The translations under genes were made by a program, and so were the position numbers. From assembly GCF_029946145.1 (NCBI RefSeq), contig NZ_JAQSDY010000028.1, positions 62,001 to 126,000 of the forward strand: DNA of 64,000 nucleotides. The letters run 5' to 3'. How positions within the stretch are numbered: position 1 is the first letter of the stretch; every line of letters begins with the position of its first letter. Of this stretch, positions 35,353-44,095 are shown one piece after another. The notes beneath the pieces are model-generated. The model searched no databases. It was not told where the DNA came from and was given only the letters and a program-made list of their open reading frames with translations. The stretch comes from Brevundimonas sp. GTDB taxonomy: Bacteria > Pseudomonadota > Alphaproteobacteria > Caulobacterales > Caulobacteraceae.

Positions 35353-36965
35353 ACGGCGGTCGCCGGAACGGTGTCGGGCGGGGAATCAGAGACGTCCGAG
35401 GCTGACGATGGCGCCCGACCGTGCACGATCACCGCCAGGAAATGGGCGGCGAAGAGCAAATGACCCAGGGTCATCAGGGTTCCCCCCAAGGAACGGGCCT
35501 CGAGATAGGGTTTGAGCACCGTCACGCTGTCGGCGAACGGACGGGTCGCATCCAGCATCGCCAGGCCCTGCAGGACGCCCCCTACGGTGAGGGAGACGAA
35601 ATAGATGGCGAAGCCGGCGACCACGAGCCAGAAATGGGCCGCGATCATCCTGGGCCAGGGCCAGGCGCGACCGGTCAGCCGCGGCAGGGTGTGGTAGACC
35701 GCGCCGAACAGAACGAAGGACACGAAGCCATAGGCGCCGAGATGGGCGTGGCCGACCGTGTATTGTGTGAAGTGGGTCACGGTGTTCACGCTGCGCAGCG
35801 CCTCGATCGACCCCTGGAAGGAGGCCGCCGTGTACATGAGCGCGCCCAGGGAGATGAATCTGAGGGGGATGGAAGCCTTGAAGACCCAGAGGTTGCGCGC
35901 GACTGTGACGTGCTGATTGACGGCCACGGCGATCACCGGGACGAACATCATCACGCTGTGGACGATGGACAGGGTGACGACCCAGGTGGGGACCGGGCCG
36001 CCGATCAGATGGTGGATGCCGACCTGGCTGTAGAAGAGGGCCAGGGCCCAGAAGCCGAGCAGCGACAGGCTGTAGGAATAGATCGGCTTGCCGATGATCT
36101 TGGGAATGAAATAATAGGCTGCGCCGACCCCGAGGGGGGTGAGCCACAGACCCAGGACATTGTGGGCGAACCACCAGTTCACGGTGGCTTCCTGCACGCC
36201 CGAATGCAGGCCGGGCAGGTTGGCGATGAAGAACAGGATCGGAAACCAGCACAGGGCGCCAAGATAGTACCAGCCGGTCACATAGATGTGGCCGACGTTG
36301 CGATTCAGCGCTGTTCGCAGCAGGGGCAGGACGAAACAGGCCCCGGCGGCGGCCAGCAGGATGTCGATCTGCCAGGGAATCTCCAGCCATTCCTCGCCGT
36401 CGGTCCAGCCGGAAGCGATGGCCGCGGCCCCGGCGGCCAGGGCGATGTTCCAGAGCGCGGCGCCCAGGATCGGAAGGCGCGGATGACGCAGCGCGGTGTG
36501 GAAGATGCGCGGCGCGATCCATATCGCCACCCCGATGCCGGTCAGCGACAGCCAGCCGTAGGCCACCATGTTCAGATGCAGGGTCCGGACCCGCCCGAAG
36601 GTCAGGGGACCATAGGCCGAAAGCCAGTCCGGCCAGTGCAGTTTGAGCGAGGCCATGACCCCGAACACGGACCCCAGCACAAGCCAGAAGATGCCGCTCG
36701 CCAGCAGGACCAGAACGGGCCGTCGCGAGACCGCGTCGATCCCCGCCCGCGCGGTGTCATAGTGGTGCGGGCCGAGGGCCTGTGGGTCGTCGCCGGCCAT
36801 GGTGGCGTCGTCGGCCTGTCCGGCCTCGCCGGGGACGAACACCGTATAGGCCTGACCCTGGTGCAGTTCCATCTGACGGTTGGTCACCGCCCAGATCAGG
36901 AAGGCCAGCGCCAGCAGGGACACGAGGAAGCTGAGAGCCAGCAAAAGGCCGATCGTCACCGACAC
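35349..36965 (-). CDS. ccoN: cbb3-type cytochrome c oxidase subunit I
   Basis: A 538-residue catalytic subunit starting at GTG. Heme and CuB ligands are present: H130 (RTLHLNMVAYGW), H268 (WWFAHNVLGL), H318-H319 (QVGIHHLIGGP) and H406/H408 (YTVGHAHLGAYG); Y284 in GAAYYFIPK is the likely cross-linked tyrosine. About 12 membrane helices are predicted. These residues identify a C-family (cbb3) oxygen reductase, which reduces O2 with high affinity and pumps protons. CcoQ and a canonical CcoP are missing; a tri-heme cytochrome is encoded two genes downstream. Confidence 0.93.
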   Translation of the reverse strand: MSVTIGLLLALSFLVSLLALAFLIWAVTNRQMELHQGQAYTVFVPGEAGQADDATMAGDDPQALGPHHYDTARAGIDAVSRRPVLVLLASGIFWLVLGSVFGVMASLKLHWPDWLSAYGPLTFGRVRTLHLNMVAYGWLSLTGIGVAIWIAPRIFHTALRHPRLPILGAALWNIALAAGAAAIASGWTDGEEWLEIPWQIDILLAAAGACFVLPLLRTALNRNVGHIYVTGWYYLGALCWFPILFFIANLPGLHSGVQEATVNWWFAHNVLGLWLTPLGVGAAYYFIPKIIGKPIYSYSLSLLGFWALALFYSQVGIHHLIGGPVPTWVVTLSIVHSVMMFVPVIAVAVNQHVTVARNLWVFKASIPLRFISLGALMYTAASFQGSIEALRSVNTVTHFTQYTVGHAHLGAYGFVSFVLFGAVYHTLPRLTGRAWPWPRMIAAHFWLVVAGFAIYFVSLTVGGVLQGLAMLDATRPFADSVTVLKPYLEARSLGGTLMTLGHLLFAAHFLAVIVHGRAPSSASDVSDSPPDTVPATAV

Positions 36966-36980
36966 GCGCGTTCTCCCGGA

Positions 36981-38330
36981 TCAGAATGCGACGGTGACAT
37001 CTGCATATCCATAGACGGTATCGCCGGTATCGGGCGCGCCGGGCGCGTCGGTCAGAACCCGCCCCTTGAACAGGCGGGCCGCTCCGACTTCCAGCCAGAC
37101 GCCATCGGGTCGCAGCGCATATCGCGCCCGCGCTTCGATCTGCTGCCCGGCGAACCGCCCAGAGCGACCCGAAGGGTCGGCGACCAAGGTCAGGCCGAGG
37201 GCGTCGGTCGGGCTGTCCAGCCAGAGCCCCCTGTACATCACCATCGCCTCGAACCGGCGGGAGGGCCTGACCTCGACCCGGGCGCCGGGCGACCTCAGGT
37301 TCTGGCGCGAGACGGGCCCGTAGAGCCCGGCGGGGCCGAACTCGAACCGACGGGCGCCGAACAGTGGATCAAACCGCGCGTAATGGTCTCCGCCTTCGTC
37401 GCCGCTGGCGTGGTCATACTGGACCGCCAGCCGGGGCTTCCAGACGCGATCGAAGGTTCGGCCCACTTCGGCGTGCATGAACCAGGCGCCGACGTCCAGA
37501 TCGCGCGTGTCGGCCACGGCGGCCGTCCGCCGTGCCGTGCCGACCTGTCCCGCGGCCTCGAGCTCGAAATCCACGCGACCGGCCCGGGGCCCCCGACGCA
37601 AGCGAAAGCCGGGCGTCAACAGCCGCCTGTCCCGGGTCTGCAGGGCCGGGTCATCCTGTTCGTTCAGCCCATAGCCGTAGATTTCCAGGGTGGTGGCCCG
37701 ATCATCAAGCGCTCCCACCCATGACGCGCCAAAGAACTGCAGGTCGGTGCTTTCGCGGTCCCATTCGACGGCATGGCCTTCCACGCCGGCCCGGTCGTCG
37801 GGCAAGCGGTACTGGGGCATGACCCAAAACGCGGTGAGGTTCCCGCCCCCCAGCGGGGTCTGAAGCCGCGCGCCCGTATAGCTGTTTGTCGTGTTGCGGA
37901 AATTCTGTCGCGAGACCAGCCGCTTGGACCCGACGTCCATCGTCATTCGGCCCAGGCGGAGAACGCTGTAGCCGTCGTCGCCGAGATCGATATCGGCAAA
38001 GGCCTGCGTCAGTTCGAGTCCGTTGACCTCGCTGGTGCCCACGGAGGACAGGGGATCCTGTCCGAACGCCCGAGAATCGTACAATTCGGTCCCGAAGCGA
38101 ACGCGACCGGCGTCGTAGCCCACGGCCAGGGTCGCGCGGGTGAACAGGACGTCGTCATGTTCGGCGAAACGCGGACGGAACTGGCCGGCCAGGGTTTCCG
38201 CGCGAACCCGCAGGCTGCCAGATACGGTCCAGCGCGAGGGTGTGGCGGGGGCCACCGGAGCGATCACCGGCGCCGACTGCGCCGCGGCCGGATGGGATAT
38301 CGCCAAGACCGCGAGGAGCGGTGCGATCAT
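36981..38330 (-). CDS. Alginate-export/porin-like outer-membrane beta-barrel
   Basis: A 449-residue protein with a signal peptide (MIAPLLAVLAISHPAAAQ). The rest alternates short amphipathic strands and turns, as in the alginate-export family (AlgE-like) of 16-18-strand barrels: SGSLRVRAETLAGQFRP, VGYDAGRVRFGTELYDSRA, YTGARLQTPLGGGNLTAFWV, and a C-terminal Y-G-Y-A-D-V-T-V-A-F. Members annotated this way often transport anions or small solutes, not alginate. It overlaps the upstream metallophosphatase by 4 nt and precedes ccoN by 15 nt, so it probably supplies a substrate or ion for the respiratory module. Confidence 0.8.
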   Translation of the reverse strand: MIAPLLAVLAISHPAAAQSAPVIAPVAPATPSRWTVSGSLRVRAETLAGQFRPRFAEHDDVLFTRATLAVGYDAGRVRFGTELYDSRAFGQDPLSSVGTSEVNGLELTQAFADIDLGDDGYSVLRLGRMTMDVGSKRLVSRQNFRNTTNSYTGARLQTPLGGGNLTAFWVMPQYRLPDDRAGVEGHAVEWDRESTDLQFFGASWVGALDDRATTLEIYGYGLNEQDDPALQTRDRRLLTPGFRLRRGPRAGRVDFELEAAGQVGTARRTAAVADTRDLDVGAWFMHAEVGRTFDRVWKPRLAVQYDHASGDEGGDHYARFDPLFGARRFEFGPAGLYGPVSRQNLRSPGARVEVRPSRRFEAMVMYRGLWLDSPTDALGLTLVADPSGRSGRFAGQQIEARARYALRPDGVWLEVGAARLFKGRVLTDAPGAPDTGDTVYGYADVTVAF

Positions 38331-39907
38331 CGGGCGACGGGTCCAATACGACGAATCCTACCCATGGCAGGGGCGGTCAGGACGCCGCGGCGAACCAGTC
38401 CCTCCTCGACGACCCGGGTGACGCTGACGTCGTGCACCTCGATGTCCTGGCCCTGGGCGAAGGCGGCATAGCGATGCAGCCCTTCCAGCATGCCGACATT
38501 GGTGGCGGCGAGGTAAAGCCGGTCGGCTTCGATCGCGCGGCCATCGATCGTGACGTCGCTGACGCGCCGTCCAGCTGGACGGTTGAGGTCGAAGGTCCAG
38601 CCGATACCGGAGGTCTGCACCAGGCCTCCGACGCGGTCGAAGACAACCTCGGGTCCGAGGTTGGTGGCGCTCTGTTCGAGGATCGACAGGACCTGGGCGC
38701 CCGTCAAACGCAGCGTCACCATCCTGGTCGGATGGGGCAGCAGGGTGACGAGGCGCTCGCGCGTGACCGGTCCCGGGGTGATGGAAACGCCGTAACCTAC
38801 GCCGGGCATGAAGGCGATGTCCGCGCCCGTGCGTTCGCGCAGCAGGTCGCCGACCAGAACGTCGAAGGGGCTTTCAGATTTGTACTGGCGTCCGATCCGA
38901 TCATAGGCCGTGGCCAGGACCTCATCGAGGCGGGCGCGATGGGGTCCGTCCAGATCGGACACCAGGGCGGCGATGCGGGGATCCGGGTCGATCCGGTCGT
39001 TCCAGAGGTCGGTCACCTTGCCCTCGACCGCCGACACCTCGCCGTCCGCGTCCACGGTGACGGTCAGCTCGCCAAGAGCGGCCGCATCGGACACGGCCTG
39101 GGCGATCCAGACCCCGTTCTCGCGCTCGGGGGGATCGATCCGGTCGTGCGAATGAGCGGCCACGATCAGATCGATGTCCGGAACCTGTCGCGCCATCTCG
39201 CGATCCACGGCGGTGCCCTGATGCGACAGGACCACCACCACTTCGGCGGCCTCGCGCATCTGCGGCATCCACGCGCGCGCCGCGTCGATGCCATTAGTGA
39301 AGGTCACGCCGCGGGTATTGGCCTTGGACCCTGTTTCCCCGGTGTTGTGATAGCTGAGGGCCAGCACGGCGATCCGCACGCCGCCGACCTCGAACAGCTC
39401 CCACGGCCGTCCGAATATGGGTTCGCCGTCCGCCAGGGCGTTGGCCCCCCGCATCGGAAAGTCCGCCAAGGCCTGCAATTCCCTGGTCCGGTCCAGCCCG
39501 TAGTCGAAGTCGTGGTTGCCCAGGGCCATGAAGCGATAGCCGACCGCGTTCATCAGCCGGATCATCGCCTCGCCTCGCGTGGCGTTCCCGACCAGGTCGT
39601 CGCTGAAGGTGTCGCCGCCGTCCAGAAGCAGCACCGAGTCGGGCCCGACCTTCCGGCGCACGGTTTCGATCGCGGAGGCGAGGTAGGCGAAGCCGCCGAT
39701 CATGGCGGCCCGGTCGAACTGGGCCGGGTCGCGGCCGGGATCGCCCGTCTGGGCGGTGGCGTCGCCCGGCGCGACCGGGAAAGGCGTATGACGCCCGTGC
39801 ATGTCGTTGGTGTGCAACAGGGTGAAGGCGCGATCCTGGGCCAGAGCCGGGCGCGGCGCGGCCGCGACCACCAGTCCAAGCGCGACCGCGATCATTCCGA
39901 GCCTCAT
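38327..39907 (-). CDS. Periplasmic 5'-nucleotidase/metallophosphatase (UshA-type)
   Basis: A 526-residue protein with a signal peptide (ending RPALAQ). N-terminal metallophosphatase motifs are NDMHGRH, DGGDTFSDDLVGN, GNHDFDYG, V-L-S-H-Q-G-T and AAHSHDR. A C-terminal 5'-nucleotidase domain has the substrate-binding block (TRMVTLRLTGAQVLSILEQS). It uses the usual G-N-H-D-F-D, unlike the second copy at 45622. The role is periplasmic hydrolysis of phosphoester or related substrates. As first gene of the oxidase operon it carries the PmrA-type promoter box, 44 nt upstream, so its start probably marks the transcript start. Confidence 0.88.
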   Translation of the reverse strand: MRLGMIAVALGLVVAAAPRPALAQDRAFTLLHTNDMHGRHTPFPVAPGDATAQTGDPGRDPAQFDRAAMIGGFAYLASAIETVRRKVGPDSVLLLDGGDTFSDDLVGNATRGEAMIRLMNAVGYRFMALGNHDFDYGLDRTRELQALADFPMRGANALADGEPIFGRPWELFEVGGVRIAVLALSYHNTGETGSKANTRGVTFTNGIDAARAWMPQMREAAEVVVVLSHQGTAVDREMARQVPDIDLIVAAHSHDRIDPPERENGVWIAQAVSDAAALGELTVTVDADGEVSAVEGKVTDLWNDRIDPDPRIAALVSDLDGPHRARLDEVLATAYDRIGRQYKSESPFDVLVGDLLRERTGADIAFMPGVGYGVSITPGPVTRERLVTLLPHPTRMVTLRLTGAQVLSILEQSATNLGPEVVFDRVGGLVQTSGIGWTFDLNRPAGRRVSDVTIDGRAIEADRLYLAATNVGMLEGLHRYAAFAQGQDIEVHDVSVTRVVEEGLVRRGVLTAPAMGRIRRIGPVAR

Positions 39908-39951
39908 GCGTTTTTCTCCCGACGTTTTGCCGCAGGAGCCACACTTCCTAC

Positions 39952-39968
39952 CTTAAGGCAGTCTTAAG
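39952..39968 (-). promoter_or_regulatory. PmrA/QseB-type box upstream of the oxidase operon
   Basis: CTTAAG-GCAGT-CTTAAG, two perfect hexamers with 5-nt spacing. It lies 44 nt upstream of the metallophosphatase start that opens the eight-gene operon, and also 148 nt after the end of the kinase gene encoded on the same strand. Confidence 0.75.
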
Positions 39969-40116
39969 GCTGGATTAGGCCCACCATTTTTACGACCACC
40001 GGTCGCTCCGCGGCGAGAGCAAATCCGGCGTCAGGTCGGGGCGGACCGTGATTGGGGTCGGGGCGGGGCGTTCGACGAACGTCGATGTTGCCGACGTGCT
40101 GGGGGCAAGGTCCGTT

Positions 40117-41460
40117 TCAGACCTCGGCGCGCACGTCGGTTACGGGCATGATCAGGTCAACCCGCAGCCCCCCAAGCGCCGAGCGCGCATAGTCCATCCG
40201 CCAGCCTTGAGCGCGCGCGCAGGCCTGGGCGATTGACAGCCCCAAGCCGTTGCCGCCCGGACGGGCGTTGGCCGCCCGGAAGAAGCGATGGCCGAGGCTG
40301 GTCAGATCGGAGAAGCCGACGCCGGGGCCGTCGTCTTCGACGATCAGTCGGGTCAAATGTCCGTCGGTCTCCAGGCGGACCTCGACGCGGGATTCGGCAT
40401 AGGTGGCGGCGTTGGACAACAGGTTGCCGAGGATGACGGAGAGCGGATGAGGTTGCGCGTGCAGGCTCAAGGGGCCGGGCGGATGGATCGCGATGCCGGG
40501 GTGGTCTCCCGCCCGCTTGATGAGATCCGGCCAGAGGTCGGCCAGCGGGATCCAGCGTCGCTCTTCCAGGGTCGATGAGAGGGCCTCGCTGCGCGACATT
40601 TCCAGCAACTGGCTGACCAGTCGCGCGGTGCGATCGACGGACTCGGTCATCTGCGCCAAGGCGCCGTCGCGCACGGTCTTGTCCTTGGCGGCGGCGGCGA
40701 TCTGGGCCTGGACGCGCAGGCCGGCGAGGGGGGTGCGCAGTTCATGCGCCGCAGCGGAGATGAATTGCGACTCGCGCTGTCGCGCCGCGTCCAGACGCCC
40801 GATGAGGCCGTTCAGGGCGTCGGTGAACGGCTTGAGTTCGTCGGCGGCCTCGGGCGTCATGACCGGGGTCAGGTCATCGGCGTCGCGCGCGGCGATGGCG
40901 CGGGTGACCGACCGGATCGGGGCAAGGCCGCGACCCACCGACATCCAGATCAGGCCCGCCATCGCCAGCAGCCCCAGCCCGGCCGGGGCGATCAGGCCTG
41001 CGATCACGCTCTGAACCAGATGGTCGCGCATGCCGAGATTGTCGCCGACCAGGACGCGGACGCCGGCCTCGCGGTTCTCGACGGCATAGACACGCCAGCG
41101 CTCCCCGTCGATCACCGTCTCGGAGAACCCCGTCGCAGCGGTCGTGAGACGCGAACCCGGAGCCCCGTCCGAACGACCGATGAGCGCGCCGTCAAGCGAC
41201 CAGATCTGGCAGGACAGCTGGCGGGCGTAGGAGGTTCGGCTCGTGGCGGACGCCAGCGCCGCGGCGTCCGACGGTACGCGGGCGACATCGCCGCTGGACA
41301 GCAGGGACGACACCATGCGCGAGGCCTCAATCAGGCGGGCGTCGAGGACGCGCTCGACCTCGTGCTGGGTGCGGACATAGACCCAGCCCGCCGCCAGGCT
41401 CCAGACGACCGTCGAGGCAAGGGCGAGGATGACGAACAGTCTGAGGCGAATCGAGCTCAT
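40117..41460 (-). CDS. QseC/PmrB-type sensor histidine kinase
   Basis: A 447-residue inner-membrane kinase. TM1 is at residues 7-28 and TM2 near 160-180, bounding a periplasmic sensor of about 130 residues (WRVYAVENREAGVRVLVG). A HAMP segment follows, then HisKA (SAAAHELRTPLAGLRV) and HATPase_c (GNLLSNAATYAES, VEDDGPGVGFSDL, GGNGLGLSIAQACA). It phosphorylates the response regulator encoded just upstream, which it overlaps by 4 nt. The family senses cations, polymyxin-like stress or envelope perturbation; the signal here is unknown. Confidence 0.9.
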   Translation of the reverse strand: MSSIRLRLFVILALASTVVWSLAAGWVYVRTQHEVERVLDARLIEASRMVSSLLSSGDVARVPSDAAALASATSRTSYARQLSCQIWSLDGALIGRSDGAPGSRLTTAATGFSETVIDGERWRVYAVENREAGVRVLVGDNLGMRDHLVQSVIAGLIAPAGLGLLAMAGLIWMSVGRGLAPIRSVTRAIAARDADDLTPVMTPEAADELKPFTDALNGLIGRLDAARQRESQFISAAAHELRTPLAGLRVQAQIAAAAKDKTVRDGALAQMTESVDRTARLVSQLLEMSRSEALSSTLEERRWIPLADLWPDLIKRAGDHPGIAIHPPGPLSLHAQPHPLSVILGNLLSNAATYAESRVEVRLETDGHLTRLIVEDDGPGVGFSDLTSLGHRFFRAANARPGGNGLGLSIAQACARAQGWRMDYARSALGGLRVDLIMPVTDVRAEV

Positions 41461-42110
41461 CGCAAGGCGTATCCCAGGCCGCGCATCGTTCGGATCAGAT
41501 CGGCGCCGAATTTGGCGCGCAGATGGTGGATGTGCACTTCCACGGCATTGCTGCCGATATCTTCCTGCCAGCCATAGAGCCTCTCTTCCAGTTGTCCGCG
41601 TGACAACACCTGGCCCGGACGCTCGATAAGGGCCTCCAGGATCGCGAACTCGCGGCGCGAGAGGGGGACGTCCCGGTCGCCCAGCCAGGCGAGACGGGCC
41701 TTCGGATCGAGAACGAGATCGCCGTGTTTCAAGGGCGCGGACGCCCGCCCGAGGACCCTGCGACGGACCGCTCTCAGCCGCGCCGCGAGTTCCTCCAGAT
41801 CGAAAGGTTTGCCGAGGTAGTCGTCGGCGCCCGCATCCAGGCCCTCGACGCGATCGGGTGCGGAGTCCCGGGCGGTCAGGAGCAGCACCGCCACCGCCAT
41901 CTCGCGGCGTCGGACGAAGCGCAGCACCTCCAGACCGTCGCCGTCGGGCAGGCCGAGATCCAGCACGACGGCGTCGAAGCTGGAACAGTCCAGAGCGGCC
42001 AGGGCGTCCTGGACGGTGCGGGCGACATCGACGGTCCAGCCATAGGTGGTCAGACCGACCTGAAGGCCGTTGGCGAGAATAGGGTCGTCTTCTACGGCAA
42101 GGATGCGCAT
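41457..42110 (-). CDS. QseB/PmrA-type OmpR-family response regulator
   Basis: A 217-residue regulator. The receiver has D7-D8 (AVEDDP), the phospho-acceptor aspartate in LDLGLPDGDGL, T in L-L-T-A-R-D and K in GKPFDLEEL. The C-terminal winged helix has the recognition region NAVEVHIHHLRAKFG and a final RGLGYALR, matching the PmrA/QseB/TctD class. Such proteins bind CTTAAG-N5-CTTAAG repeats. Its own promoter has a perfect copy 22 nt upstream, so it is probably autoregulated. It is the likely master of the five-site regulon in this window. Confidence 0.9.
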   Translation of the reverse strand: MRILAVEDDPILANGLQVGLTTYGWTVDVARTVQDALAALDCSSFDAVVLDLGLPDGDGLEVLRFVRRREMAVAVLLLTARDSAPDRVEGLDAGADDYLGKPFDLEELAARLRAVRRRVLGRASAPLKHGDLVLDPKARLAWLGDRDVPLSRREFAILEALIERPGQVLSRGQLEERLYGWQEDIGSNAVEVHIHHLRAKFGADLIRTMRGLGYALR

Positions 42111-42132
42111 GGCGATCGGATCGGCCTCCAGG

Positions 42133-42149
42133 CTTAAGGCTGACTTAAG
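42133..42149. promoter_or_regulatory. PmrA/QseB-type box in the divergent regulator/scsB promoter
   Basis: CTTAAG-GCTGA-CTTAAG, perfect hexamers with 5-nt spacing. It is centred in a 61-nt divergent spacer, exactly 22 nt from the regulator ATG (42110, leftward) and 22 nt from the scsB-like ATG (42172, rightward). Because CTTAAG is its own complement, the site can serve both directions. Confidence 0.8.
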
Positions 42150-42171
42150 CTGCGATGACGATCGACGCCGC

Positions 42172-44094
42172 ATGAAAAAGCGGTTCGCCTTCATTTCCGG
42201 CCTCAGGCTGGCCCTCGCCCTGATGGTCATGGCGCTGGCCGGCGGCCTGCCCGCCGCAGCCCAGGCGCCCCTGTCTCCGCAGGACGCCTTCGCCCTCTCG
42301 GTCACCCGCACCGAGGCCGGCGATGTGACCTTCGCGTGGCGCATCGCGCCCGGACACTATCTTTACCGGGGCCATACCGTGGCCACGGCGGCGGACGGCA
42401 AGACGGCGCTCGCCCTGGACCTGGCTCCGGGCCAGCAAAAGGACGACCCCGGCTTCGGCGTCGTCGAAATCTGGCGCGACGCCGGCCAGGCGACCCTGAC
42501 CCAGGCGACGCTCGAAGGCGCCGGCTCTTCCCAAACGATCAACATCACCTATCAGGGCTGCGTCGAGGACTCGATCTGCTACCCGCCCGTCACCGAGACC
42601 GTGGCCCTGCCGGTTCTGCCGGAAGGCCGCGCGGCGCCCGCGCAAACCCTGGCGACCAGCGACCCTTCGGACCCGGTCGCGGCGAGCGCCAGCGCCCTGG
42701 CGATCGCCGCCGCCGAAGCGTCGTTCGCCGAAAGCCCCGGCGGCGTCGCCGCCCCGGGTCCCGTCGCCTCCGGAACCGGCGAGGTGCAACTCCAGTCGGG
42801 CGGCGGAATGGTGGAATCCCTGTCCCTGCACGGCGGCGCCGCTTGGGTGCTTCTGGCCTTTTTCGGTTTCGGAATTCTGCTGGCGTTCACGCCCTGCGTC
42901 TTCCCCATGTACCCCATCCTCGCCGGCGTGATCGGACGGGGCGTGGACGGGCGCGACCCCCGGCGAGGTTTCATCCTGTCCGGGTCCTACGTTCTGGGCC
43001 TGGCGTCCGCCTTCGCGCTTCTGGGCATGGCGGCCGCCTGGTCGGGGCAGAATCTGCAGATGGCGCTGCAATCCGTCTGGGCGGTCGGCGCGCTGTCGCT
43101 GGTCTTCGTGGTTCTGGCCGCGTCCATGTTCGGACTGTTCGAACTCCAGCTGCCGTCCGCCTGGACGTCGCGGCTGGCGGTGGACCGCGGCACGGGCCGA
43201 CGCTCGGCGCCCTCCGCGGCGGGCATGGGATTCGTATCCGCCTTGATCGTGGGGCCCTGCGTCACCGCGCCGCTCGCGGGAGCCCTGCTCTACATCGCCC
43301 AGACCGGCGATCTCGCGCTGGGGGCCGGCGCCCTGTTCGCCCTGGGTCTCGGCAAGGGCGTGCCGCTGATCATGTTCGGCACCATGGGCGCGCGCCTTCT
43401 GCCCAAAGCCGGCCCCTGGATGAACCGCGTCAAGGCCGTCTTCGGTTTCCTGTTCCTGGCGACCGCCTGGTGGCTGGGATCCCGCATCCTGCCGCCGGTC
43501 GTGACCCTGGTGACTGGCGCCGCGCTACTTCTGATGGCGGCCGGGGCGCTCGGGCTGTTCCAGCGTGATCCGGCGCACGGCCTCGGCGCGCGGATGGCGC
43601 GTGTCGCGGGGCTGGCGGCGACCGTCTGGGGCGTGATGCTGTTGGTGGGCGCGGGCGCGGGCGCGACCGATCCCCTGCAACCCCTCGAGCCCTTCGGCGG
43701 CGCCCGGGCGGCGGCGGCTCCCCCGGACTACACCGAAACCGTGGTGACCGACGAGGCCGGGCTGCGACAGGCGACCGGCATGGCGAGCCAGTCCGGACGG
43801 CCGTCGCTGGTCTATTTCACGGCGGACTGGTGCGTGAGCTGCAAGGTCATCGAACGCGAGGTCTTCGAGGATCCTGAGGTCCAGGCCCGTCTGGGGGAGG
43901 TCTCGCTAATCAAGGTCGATGTCACAAAGACCGACGTCGAGGCGCGGTCCCTGATGGAAGCCTTCGCCGTGGTTGGTCCCCCGACGATGATCTTCCTGGA
44001 CGCCGAAGCGCGCGAGCCCGCCGATACGCGGATCGTCGGCGAAACCGGAGCCAAGGGCGTTCTTGACGCCCTGACCCTGGCGCAGGGAGGCTGA
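42172..44094 (+). CDS. scsB: ScsB/DsbD-like thiol:disulfide transporter
   Basis: A 640-residue protein with a signal peptide (LALMVMALAGGLPAAAQA). The periplasmic N-domain has two cysteines (YQGCVEDSICYPPVTE). The eight-helix membrane domain carries the cysteine pair FTPCVFPMYPIL and VGPCVTAPLAGAL. A C-terminal thioredoxin domain has W-C-V-S-C. It carries electrons from cytoplasmic thioredoxin to periplasmic thiol partners. The two genes behind it encode a TlpA-type and a DsbA-type protein, as in Scs loci that protect against copper and oxidative damage. A PmrA-type box is 22 nt upstream of the start at 42172. Confidence 0.9.
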   Translation: MKKRFAFISGLRLALALMVMALAGGLPAAAQAPLSPQDAFALSVTRTEAGDVTFAWRIAPGHYLYRGHTVATAADGKTALALDLAPGQQKDDPGFGVVEIWRDAGQATLTQATLEGAGSSQTINITYQGCVEDSICYPPVTETVALPVLPEGRAAPAQTLATSDPSDPVAASASALAIAAAEASFAESPGGVAAPGPVASGTGEVQLQSGGGMVESLSLHGGAAWVLLAFFGFGILLAFTPCVFPMYPILAGVIGRGVDGRDPRRGFILSGSYVLGLASAFALLGMAAAWSGQNLQMALQSVWAVGALSLVFVVLAASMFGLFELQLPSAWTSRLAVDRGTGRRSAPSAAGMGFVSALIVGPCVTAPLAGALLYIAQTGDLALGAGALFALGLGKGVPLIMFGTMGARLLPKAGPWMNRVKAVFGFLFLATAWWLGSRILPPVVTLVTGAALLLMAAGALGLFQRDPAHGLGARMARVAGLAATVWGVMLLVGAGAGATDPLQPLEPFGGARAAAAPPDYTETVVTDEAGLRQATGMASQSGRPSLVYFTADWCVSCKVIEREVFEDPEVQARLGEVSLIKVDVTKTDVEARSLMEAFAVVGPPTMIFLDAEAREPADTRIVGETGAKGVLDALTLAQGG

Positions 44095-44095
44095 G

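Noticed and set aside
35421..37724. 767-codon plus-strand frame
   Set aside because: It is antisense to ccoN and the porin gene and has no coding-like motif.
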